Source of the DNA: Vulcanimicrobiota bacterium
Lineage (GTDB): Bacteria; Vulcanimicrobiota; Xenobia; Xenobiales; JADMJV01
Direction of reading: 5' to 3'
Assembly (NCBI GenBank): GCA_017307785.1
Contig: JAFKGI010000016.1
Coordinates: forward strand, 92,353-156,352
DNA length: 64,000 nucleotides
A model generated the notes under the pieces. It saw nothing but the letters and a program-made list of their open reading frames with translations. It had not been told where the DNA came from and did not search any database. This document shows, one piece after another, positions 7,088 to 15,938 of this stretch. Each line of letters starts with the position of its first letter. Position 1 is the first letter of the stretch. The position numbers were made by a program, and so were the translations under genes.

Positions 7088-9589
7088 GTGGGAAGTTCCA
7101 CCTTTTCATACTCCGACTGGGAAGAGCAGACGACGGGTGCTATCGTCGCCGGCCAAACTCTGGAGACGACGCTCGCGGAGCTGCTGGCCCAAGCCGAGCC
7201 CGGCACCGGCTACTTCGTGGAAAGCGAAGGAGGCGGCCGCTGGGCCAGCCACTCGCCGGAAGTTTCGAATTGCGCACGCCAACTGGTCAGCGCCGATGGC
7301 ACCGTGCTGGGACGGGTCTTTTTCGAAGGGCGCGAGGCCGAGCGCCTGACGCGTCTGGCTGGCCTCGCCCTACAGGTCGAGGGTGTGCGCCAACTGGCCC
7401 GCAAGCGCTATGCCAAATACCAGGCCTTCGTGGAAAACGCCTCGGACGCCATGTTCTTGCACGACCACGAAGGTCGCGTCCTGGAAGTCAATCGTCAGGC
7501 CTGCGAGAGCCTGCAGTACAGCGAGCGTGAGCTGGTCGGAATGCATCCCAGCCAGTTCGACCCCTTCGTCAGCGAAGCGGTCATGGCGTCCATGCTCCAA
7601 CGGCTCCAGCAGGGGGAAACGGTGGTGGTGGAATCCATTCATCGCCGACGCGACGGTCACGAGTTTCCGGTGGAGATTCGCCTGCGTCCTTTCCAGTCGG
7701 AGGGTCGAGTTCTGGCATTGGCGCTGGTCAGCGACATCAGCGAGCGTCGCCATCACGAGGAATTGTTGGAGCGCGAGCGACGCCTGCTCATCCAGGCCCA
7801 GAAGATGGCCGGACTCGGTTGCTACGATTGGGATCTGGTCAGCAACGACCTGTGGTGGTCGGAAGTCGTTTACGAAATCTTTGGGGTGAGCCCCGAGACC
7901 TTCCAACCCGGAGTCGAAGCTTTCTACGATCGCTGCGTGCCGGAAGAAGTGGCCGCTCTGGAAGCGGCCGTGGGAGAAGCCATCACCGGGCTGCGTCCTT
8001 TCCAGGTCGAGGCGCGCATTCTCCGGCCCGATGGCGAGGTGCGCATTCTGGACAGCCGAGGTCAGGTTTTTCGCAACGAGGCCGGCAAGCCCATTCGCTT
8101 CCTGGGCGTGTGCCAGGATGTGACCGACCGCAGAACGGCGGAACTGGCCGTACGTTCGGCCACCGCCGCTCTGAAACGCGCTCACCGCATTGCCGAATTG
8201 GAAGGCTGGACCTTCAACGCCCGCACGGGCGAATTTCGCTACCCTTCCGACTGGACTAACCGCGACGTGGACTCGGAGAGCTTTGACGACTGGATCGCTC
8301 GTGTCCATCCTGAGGATCGGCCCCAGGTGGAGTATTTCTGGCAGGAGTCGCTGGCCGGCTACAGTCGCGAGCTGGAGTACCGCTTGCGGGACAAGCACTG
8401 GGTGCGCACACGAACCGAGCCCCTGCTGGATCGCAACGGCGCGGTCCAGGGACTGGCGGGCACGACCCAGGAAGTGACCGATCATCACCACCTGGAAGAG
8501 CAGTTGCGCGAGTCGCAAAAGATGACGGCCATTGGCCGCCTGGCGGCCGGAGTGGCCCATGACTTCAACAACATGCTCAGCGTCATCAATGGCTATGCCG
8601 AGCTGTTGCTGGAAGGGGCGGAATCCGGCAGTTTGACGCAGGAGGCGGGAGACGCCATTCGCGAGGCGGGCAATCGGGCGGCCAGTCTGACGGCCCAGTT
8701 GCTGGCCTTCAGCCGCAAAAGTCAGGCAGATCCCAAGGTGGTCGAACTCAACAAGATGATCGCCGACTCGGCCCGCATCTTCGGGCCCCTTTTGGGAGAG
8801 ACCATCGAGCTCCAGCTGAGCCTTTGCGAGCAACCGGTCTTCATTCGAATTGATCCCAATCATTTCCATCAGATCCTGATGAACCTGGCGGTCAACGCCA
8901 AACATGCCATGGGACAGGTGGGCGTGCTCTCACTGACAACCGAAGTGGAGTCGCTCACCTGGGTGCAGTTTCGTTTCCGCGATACCGGCGCCGGGATGTC
9001 GCCCGAAGTGAGGCAGCGAGCTTTCGAGCCGTTCTTCACCACCCACGAGTTCGGTCAGGGACCGGGGTTGGGGCTGGCGGTGGTCCACGCGCTGGTGGAG
9101 CGCTGGGGGGGTCGGATTACCCTGGAAAGCGAGCCGGACCAGGGAACCACGCTGCAAATGTTGTTTCCGCTGACCACCCAGCCGGAAGAAAGCGAACCGC
9201 GCCCCCAGCCCACCGCTCGTCTGGGCACGGAAACCATTTTGCTGGTCGAGGACGATGACGGAGTGCGCCGTATGGCCACCCTGGCGCTGGAGCGTTCCGG
9301 CTACACCGTACTGCAGGCCGACTCCGGCAGCGCGGCACTGGAACTGGCGGGACAAGCGGACATCCAGGCGGTGCTGACCGACCTGGTCATGCCGGGAATG
9401 GGCGGCGCCCAACTGGCCAAAATTCTGCGCGATCGTCATCCTGGCCTGAAGGTGCTGTTTATGAGCGGCTATGGCGAGGAGCATCTGCGAGAGTTGGGAG
9501 TTGAGCTGGACGGCTCCTACGTGCTGAAAAAGCCGTTGACTCCCAGCACTCTGCTGGTGCAGTTGCGCACTCTGTTGCAAGAGGCGTAG
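7088..9589 (+). CDS. Multi-PAS hybrid histidine kinase with receiver
   Basis: 833 residues from a GTG start. The N-terminal 100 residues are a short GAF-like or unassigned segment. Three PAS domains follow: about 110-230 (FVENASDAMFLHDHEGRVLEVN), 240-355 (GLGCYDWDLVSNDLWWSE, ending in FLGVCQDVTDR) and 365-480. The HisKA helix has His491 in GVAHDFNNMLS, the HDFNN subtype. The ATPase domain contains NLAVNAKHAM, FRDTGAGMS and GLGLAVVHALVERWGG. A C-terminal receiver carries Asp765 in AVLTDLVMPGMGG and Lys in YVLKKPLTP. There are no membrane segments, so it senses in the cytoplasm through PAS ligands or redox state. No partner regulator is adjacent. Confidence 0.95.
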   Translation: MGSSTFSYSDWEEQTTGAIVAGQTLETTLAELLAQAEPGTGYFVESEGGGRWASHSPEVSNCARQLVSADGTVLGRVFFEGREAERLTRLAGLALQVEGVRQLARKRYAKYQAFVENASDAMFLHDHEGRVLEVNRQACESLQYSERELVGMHPSQFDPFVSEAVMASMLQRLQQGETVVVESIHRRRDGHEFPVEIRLRPFQSEGRVLALALVSDISERRHHEELLERERRLLIQAQKMAGLGCYDWDLVSNDLWWSEVVYEIFGVSPETFQPGVEAFYDRCVPEEVAALEAAVGEAITGLRPFQVEARILRPDGEVRILDSRGQVFRNEAGKPIRFLGVCQDVTDRRTAELAVRSATAALKRAHRIAELEGWTFNARTGEFRYPSDWTNRDVDSESFDDWIARVHPEDRPQVEYFWQESLAGYSRELEYRLRDKHWVRTRTEPLLDRNGAVQGLAGTTQEVTDHHHLEEQLRESQKMTAIGRLAAGVAHDFNNMLSVINGYAELLLEGAESGSLTQEAGDAIREAGNRAASLTAQLLAFSRKSQADPKVVELNKMIADSARIFGPLLGETIELQLSLCEQPVFIRIDPNHFHQILMNLAVNAKHAMGQVGVLSLTTEVESLTWVQFRFRDTGAGMSPEVRQRAFEPFFTTHEFGQGPGLGLAVVHALVERWGGRITLESEPDQGTTLQMLFPLTTQPEESEPRPQPTARLGTETILLVEDDDGVRRMATLALERSGYTVLQADSGSAALELAGQADIQAVLTDLVMPGMGGAQLAKILRDRHPGLKVLFMSGYGEEHLRELGVELDGSYVLKKPLTPSTLLVQLRTLLQEA

Positions 9590-9660
9590 TACGACGGTAC
9601 CGCAGAGCTTACGGCTGCGGCTGGGTAAGATATGCAGGGAACTTATCCGAGGAGCTGACC

Positions 9661-10050
9661 TTGACCGTCTACGCCACCCATCCTGATGTCTCCAACGCAC
9701 TGGAGATTTTCGACCAACTGCTGGGACAGAACCTGAACCTGGACCAGATGAGCCTGCTCTCGCCTCGAGCGCTGGGAGAACGCAAGGACTCGCTGGTGAT
9801 TCCCCACTTCGGCCAGGTCTGGGGACTGGGCCGGCTCTCTCAAGCTTCGGCGGTAGCGGCCGCCCTTTCCCAAGACGGCCGACCCGGAATGGAAGCCGTG
9901 CTGGTCGATCTGCCGGCAGGTCTGGCGGCCCAAATTCAACAGCGTCTGGAGATCGGCGCGGCGGTGATGGAAGTATCGGTCGCCGGCGGGCTGGACGAGA
10001 CCCTCCTGGGTGCCCTGCTGGCGGCCTACGGAGCCCAGATCCTCAATTGA
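9661..10050 (+). CDS. Small paralogous protein A (YflT/stress-protein-like)
   Basis: 129 residues from a TTG start, chosen because GAGGAG lies at 9649-9654, six bases ahead of it. It resembles the protein encoded at 10270: both open with a short strand and helix (LEIFDQLLGQNLNLDQMSLLS against ISALQKLLDQRLRLDQVTLMS), share GxVWGLGxL and an Ala-rich DGR segment, and end with a 'tygA' motif. The alternating helix/strand pattern loosely resembles the YflT/general-stress 17M domain, which is an inference. No catalytic residues are evident. The two genes are probably a tandem duplication. Confidence 0.6.
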   Translation: MTVYATHPDVSNALEIFDQLLGQNLNLDQMSLLSPRALGERKDSLVIPHFGQVWGLGRLSQASAVAAALSQDGRPGMEAVLVDLPAGLAAQIQQRLEIGAAVMEVSVAGGLDETLLGALLAAYGAQILN

Positions 10051-10064
10051 CCTCCGGGGGAAAA

Positions 10065-10094
10065 GGGGGAGCGGAAGTCTCCCTCCACTCCCCC
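10065..10094. other. Inverted repeat between the two small paralogues
   Basis: GGGGGAG (10065-10071) pairs with CTCCCCC (10088-10094) across a 16-base loop, just after the stop of the first paralogue. It lacks a following T-run, so a rho-independent terminator is not supported. The rest of the 10051-10269 gap shows no other feature. Confidence 0.3.
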
Positions 10095-10269
10095 TGGAAC
10101 ACACGGATGGTCTCTGCATTTTAGCCTGCTGTGCACGGCTCCGGCAAAGGACGACGGTCCACTTCCAGCAGTACGCCTCACGCAAACCTTCCGAAATAGG
10201 ACCATCGTCCCAGAGTACTCCAGGCGCTCCCCAACGGATACTTGGACAACGCCAACCTTGGAGGATTGT

Positions 10270-10704
10270 ATGGACTTCATCGCCACGTTTAAAGACCCGC
10301 GCGTCGCTATCAGCGCGCTGCAAAAACTGCTGGACCAGCGCCTACGCCTGGATCAGGTGACCCTGATGTCCGGCAGCAGCCTGCAGCAGATCTCCGAGAG
10401 AGAGCCTTTGCTCCCCCTGGACATCGAAGGATTCGGTTGCGTTTGGGGCCTGGGTCAGTTAGCCCTATCGATCGCGGCCGTGGCCGGCATTTCCGGGGAC
10501 GGTCGCATCGCCGTAGACCGGGCCGACCTGCTGTCCGCTCTGGGACTGTCGCGCAAGCAGGCCGAGCGATGCGCCCTGATCCTCAAGACCTATGGTGCCG
10601 TGCTGGCGGTCTCTACGCGCGCCGGATTGTCGGCCCCTGAGGGCCTGGAGTTGATGTTGATGGAATATGGAGCCTTCGACGTCCAGGAGTTGGCTCTGGG
10701 CTAA
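10270..10704 (+). CDS. Small paralogous protein B (YflT/stress-protein-like)
   Basis: 144 residues from ATG 10270, which has GGAGG at 10260-10264 five bases upstream; an in-frame TTG at 10258 overlaps that Shine-Dalgarno and is not favoured. It matches the product of the 9661 gene in layout: MDFIATFKDPRVAISALQKLLDQRLRLDQVTLMSG opens it, CVWGLGQLALSIAAVAGISGDGR lies mid-protein, and GLELMLMEYGAFDVQE ends it. It is longer by a linker containing LSALGLSRKQAERCALILKTYGA. No known enzyme motif is seen. Its stop shares a CTAA tetranucleotide with the convergent gene at 10701. Confidence 0.6.
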   Translation: MDFIATFKDPRVAISALQKLLDQRLRLDQVTLMSGSSLQQISEREPLLPLDIEGFGCVWGLGQLALSIAAVAGISGDGRIAVDRADLLSALGLSRKQAERCALILKTYGAVLAVSTRAGLSAPEGLELMLMEYGAFDVQELALG

Positions 10705-12467
10705 CCAGGAGGGAGCGGCCCGAAGAGGCCCTCCCAACGAAGGCGTCGAGCGTTCCATTGGGCGGCAGTCAGGCGCACGGCCAGGCCGCCCTGGAGGCGA
10801 TGTCCCGTCCACAGTTCGGCCAACAGCCTCTGGTTTTGGGGCTGAAGAGCGGCCCGGGTGGGCAGGGCGTCCGTCTGATAGACGTATTCGTGCTGAGAAT
10901 CCTGAACGCGGAGCGCACTGGAGGTTCCTTCCATTTGAGGCACGCGCGCGAAGGGGACTTCACGCAGCAGACGGCCCTCTGGCAGGCTGTAGGTGCGCAG
11001 GGAATCGGGTCCGGCCACCGCCACCTCGTCTTCGGCGCTCGAGAAGGCCAGGGAGCGCGGTCCACTCTCGGGCAGCCGGAGCGTGCGGCCCGTGATCATC
11101 TCCAGCACTTCCACCTGCGGGCGACTGTGGATCTGCAGGTAACGGCCGGAAAAACTCACTTTGCCCGGCATGGCCACGAATCGGTCGGGCGTGAGGCGCT
11201 CTCCCTTGGGGTCGAGCAGGCAGATCTGGCCGGGAGAACGGGAGGCCAGGCTGTTTTTGCGGTCGGGCGTCAAACAGCGATACGACCACCCGCCCGGGTC
11301 GACCGGAAGGGCTTGCAGAGAGGGAAACTCGGGTTGGGCGATGCGCACCAGCCGGGGAGTGTAGGCGAAATCGGCGCGGGTGAGATGGCCGTTCCAGGAG
11401 GCCAGCAGAAAGCCCGGCAACCGGTGTCGAGACTGAGCCTGCAGGCGCTCCTCCAGAGAATGGGTAGGACTCGAACACCAGGCCCGCCAGCCTACCGGGT
11501 CGGCGTCCAGGCCGACCCGACACTGAAAGCGCAGGGCCTGCAGAACCCAATCGTGGCGGGGATTGGCCTGCAAGAGCTGGAGCAGGATGGGAACCGAGGC
11601 AGGTTGTCTCTGTGTCAGCAGCTGGGGCAGCACCACCATCTGTCCCTGGGGAGTGGGCAGGTAGGCCAAGGCCGCTTCCAGGCCTTCCACCTTGAGCAGG
11701 ATGGCCACGGCTGAGGAATGCCGGGCGGCCAGGCGGCGCAACGGCGGGCTCAGAGGCCCCAGCGAGGGAGGCGGCTCGCGATGCAGCGTGTTCAGGACGC
11801 ACTCAAGCTGCTCTTCCGACAGGCTTTCCAGCTGTTGGGCCATCGCCCTACGGTTGGCCAGTCCCCGCGCCTTCAAGAAGATGGGCAGCGTGCGTTCGAG
11901 CTCTTCCACGGAGGCCGTGCGAGCCAGCTTCCAGTAGTTCTGTTCCGAGCCATAGAGGGCGGAATCCTCCGCTTTTCTGGGCACGGGAAGCTTCAGGCCG
12001 CGACCGGCCAGTTCGCAGAGCACGTTGGCCGAAGGCACGCCGGCCGCCAGGGCCTCCGGCAGAGTGGCGTCGTCCACCGGTTGATAGCGGGCACCGGGCC
12101 CAAACTTCAGCTGCTGCAAGCCATCCGTGCCGCTGCGGTAGGCGAAGTAGCGGGAACCTTCCGCACTGAACCAGCCCCAGGAGATCTCCCCAACCCTCGC
12201 CAGTTCAGCTCCCCGGGCGTCGAGAAAAAGCGCCTGGCCCTCTCGTCGCAGGCACACCTGACCCCGGTCAGAAGCCTGAACGCTGACCTGTTCCTGCTGG
12301 GGGCAGGGACGCTTCCAGACCACCCGCGGGCCGCTCTTGAGGACCAGAAAGTCCCCCTGGTGGTCGATGGTGTAGCGCCCGTTGGGCGAAGTGTGGCGGA
12401 AGTCGAACATGGCCGGAGCCGGAAGGGAGAGCGTAAGGACCAGAGCGAGAAAAGGTAACCAACGCAT
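10701..12467 (-). CDS. Secreted hypothetical protein, propeller-like ends with helical middle
   Basis: 588 residues with a clear Sec signal peptide (MRWLPFLALVLTLSLPAPA). The N-terminal part (20-130) has blade-like repeats such as SPNGRYTIDHQGDFLVLKSG and WGWFSAEGSRYFAYRSG. The C-terminal third returns to this style (LTPDRKNSLASRSPGQICLLDPKG, SLAFSSAEDEVAVAGPDSLRTYSLPEGRLL), consistent with a WD40-type propeller. The middle (about 170-330) is helical and Leu/Arg-rich (LERTLPIFLKARGLANRRAMAQQ), resembling HEAT-like repeats. No family is recognised. A periplasmic or extracellular scaffold is the most that can be inferred. Confidence 0.6.
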   Translation of the reverse strand: MRWLPFLALVLTLSLPAPAMFDFRHTSPNGRYTIDHQGDFLVLKSGPRVVWKRPCPQQEQVSVQASDRGQVCLRREGQALFLDARGAELARVGEISWGWFSAEGSRYFAYRSGTDGLQQLKFGPGARYQPVDDATLPEALAAGVPSANVLCELAGRGLKLPVPRKAEDSALYGSEQNYWKLARTASVEELERTLPIFLKARGLANRRAMAQQLESLSEEQLECVLNTLHREPPPSLGPLSPPLRRLAARHSSAVAILLKVEGLEAALAYLPTPQGQMVVLPQLLTQRQPASVPILLQLLQANPRHDWVLQALRFQCRVGLDADPVGWRAWCSSPTHSLEERLQAQSRHRLPGFLLASWNGHLTRADFAYTPRLVRIAQPEFPSLQALPVDPGGWSYRCLTPDRKNSLASRSPGQICLLDPKGERLTPDRFVAMPGKVSFSGRYLQIHSRPQVEVLEMITGRTLRLPESGPRSLAFSSAEDEVAVAGPDSLRTYSLPEGRLLREVPFARVPQMEGTSSALRVQDSQHEYVYQTDALPTRAALQPQNQRLLAELWTGHRLQGGLAVRLTAAQWNARRLRWEGLFGPLPPG

Positions 12468-12539
12468 AGCCTGAGGATAGCGACCTCAGGTTGCCGGAAT
12501 CCGGCCCAAATTGTTACCGAAATAAAACAATTCTCGACC

Positions 12540-13010
12540 TCAGGTCCAGCGCTTGAATTCGGTGATGTCCTGCAGCGTTCCGATCAGGTAGTTGCCTTGA
12601 CGACTGGTGCGCGACCGCTCGCCGCGGGCGCGCACCCAGCACGGGCGCCCGTCGGGTCGGCGGACTTCCAGGTCCACTTCGTAGGGGCAGCCATCGCGGA
12701 TGGCGAGCTTCACCGCCTGGCACAGTTGCTGCCAGCTCGACTGGCTGTACAGCTTGTGCTGTTCTTCAAAAGGCAACGGCTGACTGGCCGGGTCCAGTCC
12801 GAGAATCAGGTAGAGTTCGCGCGACCAGGTAACCTCCAGGCTGACCAGGTCGTAGCTCCAGGTGCCCAAACCCGAAAGCTGTTGGGCTTCCATCAGCATG
12901 GTGTTCATTCGAGCCAGGCGCAGGCTAGTTTCCACGAGTCGGCTGAGATCCTGGTCTGGGGAAAGCGGGGCCTGGAATTTCTGGCGAACCCAACGATCAA
13001 ATCGAAGCAT
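12540..13010 (-). CDS. Stand-alone PAS domain protein
   Basis: 156 residues with one PAS_3-type domain (about 45-150): LSGLGTWSYDLVSLEVTWSRELYLILGLDP, then the PAC motif YEVDLEVRRPDGRPCWVRARGE and GTLQDITEFKRW. A short helix precedes it (SRLVETSLRLARMNTMLMEAQ). There is no kinase, GGDEF or HTH output. It could act as a sensory adaptor for one of the nearby hybrid kinases, whose own PAS domains have the same style. The neighbours are unrelated. Confidence 0.75.
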   Translation of the reverse strand: MLRFDRWVRQKFQAPLSPDQDLSRLVETSLRLARMNTMLMEAQQLSGLGTWSYDLVSLEVTWSRELYLILGLDPASQPLPFEEQHKLYSQSSWQQLCQAVKLAIRDGCPYEVDLEVRRPDGRPCWVRARGERSRTSRQGNYLIGTLQDITEFKRWT

Positions 13011-13104
13011 AGAAGGCTCATCGGAAGGGGCGCGCAGATCTTAAGGGGTCGGATATTACAGATGTCCCGCCGCCGGGGAGGCCGCTCGTGCTAGATTGAG
13101 CCAG

Positions 13105-13776
13105 ATGACTCACTCAGTCCCCAGAATCGAATCGGTCAACGTAGGAGTACTCTGTGTCCTGCCAGGGGTTCGCAACGCCCAGCCGACCGGAATTGTGAAG
13201 CGGCCGGTGGCCGGGCCGGTGCGGGTGGACCGGGACGGGCTGGAAGGCGACCACATCGGCAGCGTGCGCGACCACGGGGGGCCCGACCAGGCTGTCTACG
13301 TGTTCTCCAGCGAAGACTACGCCTGGTGGGAAGAGAGTCTGCAGCGCCGCTTGGAGCCCGGCATTTTCGGTGAGAACCTGACCGTGTCCGGCTGGGATCC
13401 AGTCGCCGCCCGAGTGGGCGACCTCTGGGAAATCGACGGTCTGCGCCTGGAGCTCTCCGGACCGCGCATTCCCTGCGCCACCCTGGCGGCCCGCATGGGC
13501 ATCCCTACCCTGGTGAAGCGTTTCGCCCAGGCCAACCGCGGGGGCGCTTACGCGCGCGTGCTTCATCCGGGAACGGTGTGGGCGGGAGCGGCGGTCGAAG
13601 TCGTGCAGGCAGGCGAGGAAAACCCGAAAATTCATGAGCTTTTTGCGCTCTGGCACCAGAAAGAGAAGAGTCTCGAGTTGATTCGGCGGGCCCTGGCCAG
13701 TCCGGTCGCCTGGCGGGCTCGTATCGATCTGGAACGCTGGCGCTCACGGTTGGAAGGAGCGGGAAGATGCGGATAG
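13105..13776 (+). CDS. MOSC domain protein (YiiM-like)
   Basis: About 223 residues. An in-frame TTG at 13096 is an alternative start; ATG 13105 is preferred, though neither has a strong Shine-Dalgarno. The MOSC core is evident: GIVKRPVAGPVRVDRDGLEGDHIGS, DHGGPDQAVYVFSSEDYAWW, PGIFGENLTVSGWD, VGDLWEIDGLRLELSGPRIPC and FAQANRGGAYARVL. The Cys in PRIPCATLA matches the conserved MOSC cysteine thought to bind sulfur or molybdenum cofactor. YiiM-type proteins reduce N-hydroxylated compounds with molybdenum cofactor. The next gene, an FAD/NAD(P) oxidoreductase, overlaps by 10 bases and could be its electron-transfer partner. Confidence 0.88.
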   Translation: MTHSVPRIESVNVGVLCVLPGVRNAQPTGIVKRPVAGPVRVDRDGLEGDHIGSVRDHGGPDQAVYVFSSEDYAWWEESLQRRLEPGIFGENLTVSGWDPVAARVGDLWEIDGLRLELSGPRIPCATLAARMGIPTLVKRFAQANRGGAYARVLHPGTVWAGAAVEVVQAGEENPKIHELFALWHQKEKSLELIRRALASPVAWRARIDLERWRSRLEGAGRCG

Positions 13777-15476
13777 CCCTGGTCGGCGGTGGACCGAGCG
13801 CCCTGTTTGTCTTGAAACAGTTGCTGGAGTTCGGACCTTCGGATTTGCGGGTGGTGATCTTTGAAAGGAAGAGCCGGCTGGGACAGGGGATGCCTTACAG
13901 TGCCGAGGGCGCCCAACCGGAACACATCACCAACGTTTCTTCCAGTGAATTGCCGCCACTGCCGGAATCGCTGGTGGACTGGGTGCAGCGCCAGCAACCG
14001 GAAGAGATGCAGCTGTACGGGGTGGACCCGCAGCGATTCCATGAGGACCGCGTGCTGCCCCGGCTGCTGTTTGGACGCTACCTGCAAGAGCAGTTCGAGC
14101 AACTGCTGGCGCGAGCCGAGCAGCAGGGGGTGCGCGTGCGCGTCCACTTCGAGGCTACGGTGGAGGACATCCGGGACCTGCCCCGGGAGAAACAGGTGGA
14201 GCTGCTGGTCAACGGCCAGCTGCTGCATTACGACCGCGTCGTGCTTTGCACCGGCCACCACTGGCCTCTCAAGAACGAGGGCAAGGTGGCGGGTTACTAC
14301 GACTCCCCCTACCCGCCCGCCAAGCTGGTGGGACCCTTTGACCACCCGGTGGCCCTGCGCGGCAGCTCCTTGACAGCGGTGGACGCGGTGCGCACCCTTT
14401 CTCGCCAGCACGGACACTTCCAAAGGAGCGAGGCGGGACTGGCCTTCCGGCCGGATGCTCGCTATCCCCACTTCAAGCTGGTGCTGCATACCCGCAACGG
14501 CCTGTTGCCGTGCCTGCGCTTTCACCTGGAGGACCCGGAGGTGCACGGGGTGGAGCTGCCGGACGAAGAACAGCTGGCCGAAATCCGCCGGGAGAATGAC
14601 GGATTCGTGCCCTTGGACTGGGTTTTTGATGCCTACTTCAAGCAGCTTCTGCGCGAGAAAGATCCCGAAGCCTACGAACGCATCCGCACCATGAACATGG
14701 AGCAGGTGGTGGAGGCGGCCACCCGGCCGCGCGAAGCCAGCGATCCGTTTGACTATTTCAAGAAAGAATACGCCGAGGCCCTGGAGTCGGAGGCCCGCCA
14801 ACGCACGGTGGCCTGGAAAGAAGTTCTGGCCATCCTGAGCTTCGCCCTCAACTATCCGGCCAAGTACTTCAGCGCCGAGGACATGCTCAGACTGCGCCAG
14901 ACCCTGTCACCACTGATCTCCATCGTGATCGCCTTCATCCCCCGCAGCTCGGCCGAGGAGCTGCTGGCCCTGCACGCGGCCGGCCGGCTGGAGTTGTTGG
15001 AGGTCGGCACTCAGAGCCGGGTGGAACCGCGTGACGAGGGTGGCATCACCTACTACTTCGAGAGTGGTCAGCAGAGCTACGAGACTTTCGTGGACTGCGT
15101 CGGTCAGCCGACCTTGGAGCTGGACTCGTTTCCCTTTCGGGGTCTGGTGAACCAGGGAGTGATCAGCCAGGCCCGAGTGGCCTTCCGCCGGGCCGAGAAT
15201 GCGCGCGAAGTGGAGAGCGACAAGGTGCAGCGGGGCGAAGACGGCAGCTGCTATCTGGTGGTTCCCGGAATGGCCATATCCGACCATTTCCAGCCGGTGG
15301 ATCAGGGGGGTCGGGCTCATCCTCGAGTTTACGTAATGACCGTCCCTTTCATGGGAGGGCACAACCCCGACTACTCCGGTCTGGACTTTTGTGAAGAAGC
15401 CTCGAAGCGGATCGCGGAGAAACTGATGGAAAGCATGCCAGGTAGAATTTGCTCAAGCCAGAAGGCGGGCGGATGA
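13767..15476 (+). CDS. FAD/NAD(P)-binding oxidoreductase (NAD_binding_9 type)
   Basis: 569 residues. The N-terminal Rossmann dinucleotide motif is IALVGGGPSALFVLKQLL, then FERKSRLGQGMPYSAEGAQPEHITNVSS, the signature of the 'FAD-NAD(P)-binding' family (large cytosolic flavoproteins of unknown substrate). VVLCTGHHWP and the C-terminal VYVMTVPFMGGHNPDYSGLDFCEEAS also fit the family. It overlaps the MOSC gene upstream by 10 bases and the receiver gene downstream by ATGA. This three-gene coupling suggests a redox function reported or regulated through the receiver. No membrane segments are visible. Confidence 0.85.
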   Translation: MRIALVGGGPSALFVLKQLLEFGPSDLRVVIFERKSRLGQGMPYSAEGAQPEHITNVSSSELPPLPESLVDWVQRQQPEEMQLYGVDPQRFHEDRVLPRLLFGRYLQEQFEQLLARAEQQGVRVRVHFEATVEDIRDLPREKQVELLVNGQLLHYDRVVLCTGHHWPLKNEGKVAGYYDSPYPPAKLVGPFDHPVALRGSSLTAVDAVRTLSRQHGHFQRSEAGLAFRPDARYPHFKLVLHTRNGLLPCLRFHLEDPEVHGVELPDEEQLAEIRRENDGFVPLDWVFDAYFKQLLREKDPEAYERIRTMNMEQVVEAATRPREASDPFDYFKKEYAEALESEARQRTVAWKEVLAILSFALNYPAKYFSAEDMLRLRQTLSPLISIVIAFIPRSSAEELLALHAAGRLELLEVGTQSRVEPRDEGGITYYFESGQQSYETFVDCVGQPTLELDSFPFRGLVNQGVISQARVAFRRAENAREVESDKVQRGEDGSCYLVVPGMAISDHFQPVDQGGRAHPRVYVMTVPFMGGHNPDYSGLDFCEEASKRIAEKLMESMPGRICSSQKAGG

Positions 15477-15844
15477 GTCAGTCCATTTTGGTCGTCGAAG
15501 ACGCCGCCGATGTCCGCAACCTCTACAAGATGCTGTTCCGCCGCAAGCCTTACGGGGTGCATCTGGCGGCCAGCGGGGAGGAAGCGCTGGAACTGCTGGA
15601 GCGCGAGGCCGACATCGCTCTGGTGCTACTGGATCTGACCCTGCCCGGAATCAGCGGCGAGGACGTGCTGCAGAAAATCCGTCAAGATCCCCAGCGCTCC
15701 GCCATCAAGGTGGTCATCATGTCGGGCTGGGACGACCTGAAACAACGAGCAGCCTCGTTGGGAGCCGACGCTTTCGTGCGCAAGCCGGCGGCGCTGCCGG
15801 AGTTGGAAAAACAGGTCGAAGCCCTGCTGCTGGCGGCCCAGTAA
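15473..15844 (+). CDS. Single-domain response regulator (CheY-like)
   Basis: 123 residues from ATG 15473, which overlaps the stop of the flavoprotein gene as ATGA. It is a complete receiver: ILVVEDAADVRNLYKMLF, phospho-Asp in LVLLDLTLPGISGED, Thr/Ser in VVIMSGWDD and Lys in AFVRKPAALPELE. No output domain is attached, so it probably works as a phosphate relay or interaction switch. It is translationally coupled to an oxidoreductase and precedes a hybrid kinase by 94 bases in the same direction. Confidence 0.93.
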   Translation: MSQSILVVEDAADVRNLYKMLFRRKPYGVHLAASGEEALELLEREADIALVLLDLTLPGISGEDVLQKIRQDPQRSAIKVVIMSGWDDLKQRAASLGADAFVRKPAALPELEKQVEALLLAAQ

Positions 15845-15938
15845 GGTCTGACGTACACAATGGACCGAAACTCTCGGTAGTTCGATGTCTGAACCTGGGC
15901 AGGAGCCGGTCCCGGGCCCGTAAATATAAGCTCTGCCC

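Noticed and set aside
10065..10094. Rho-independent terminator
   Set aside because: Long loop and no T-run after the stem.
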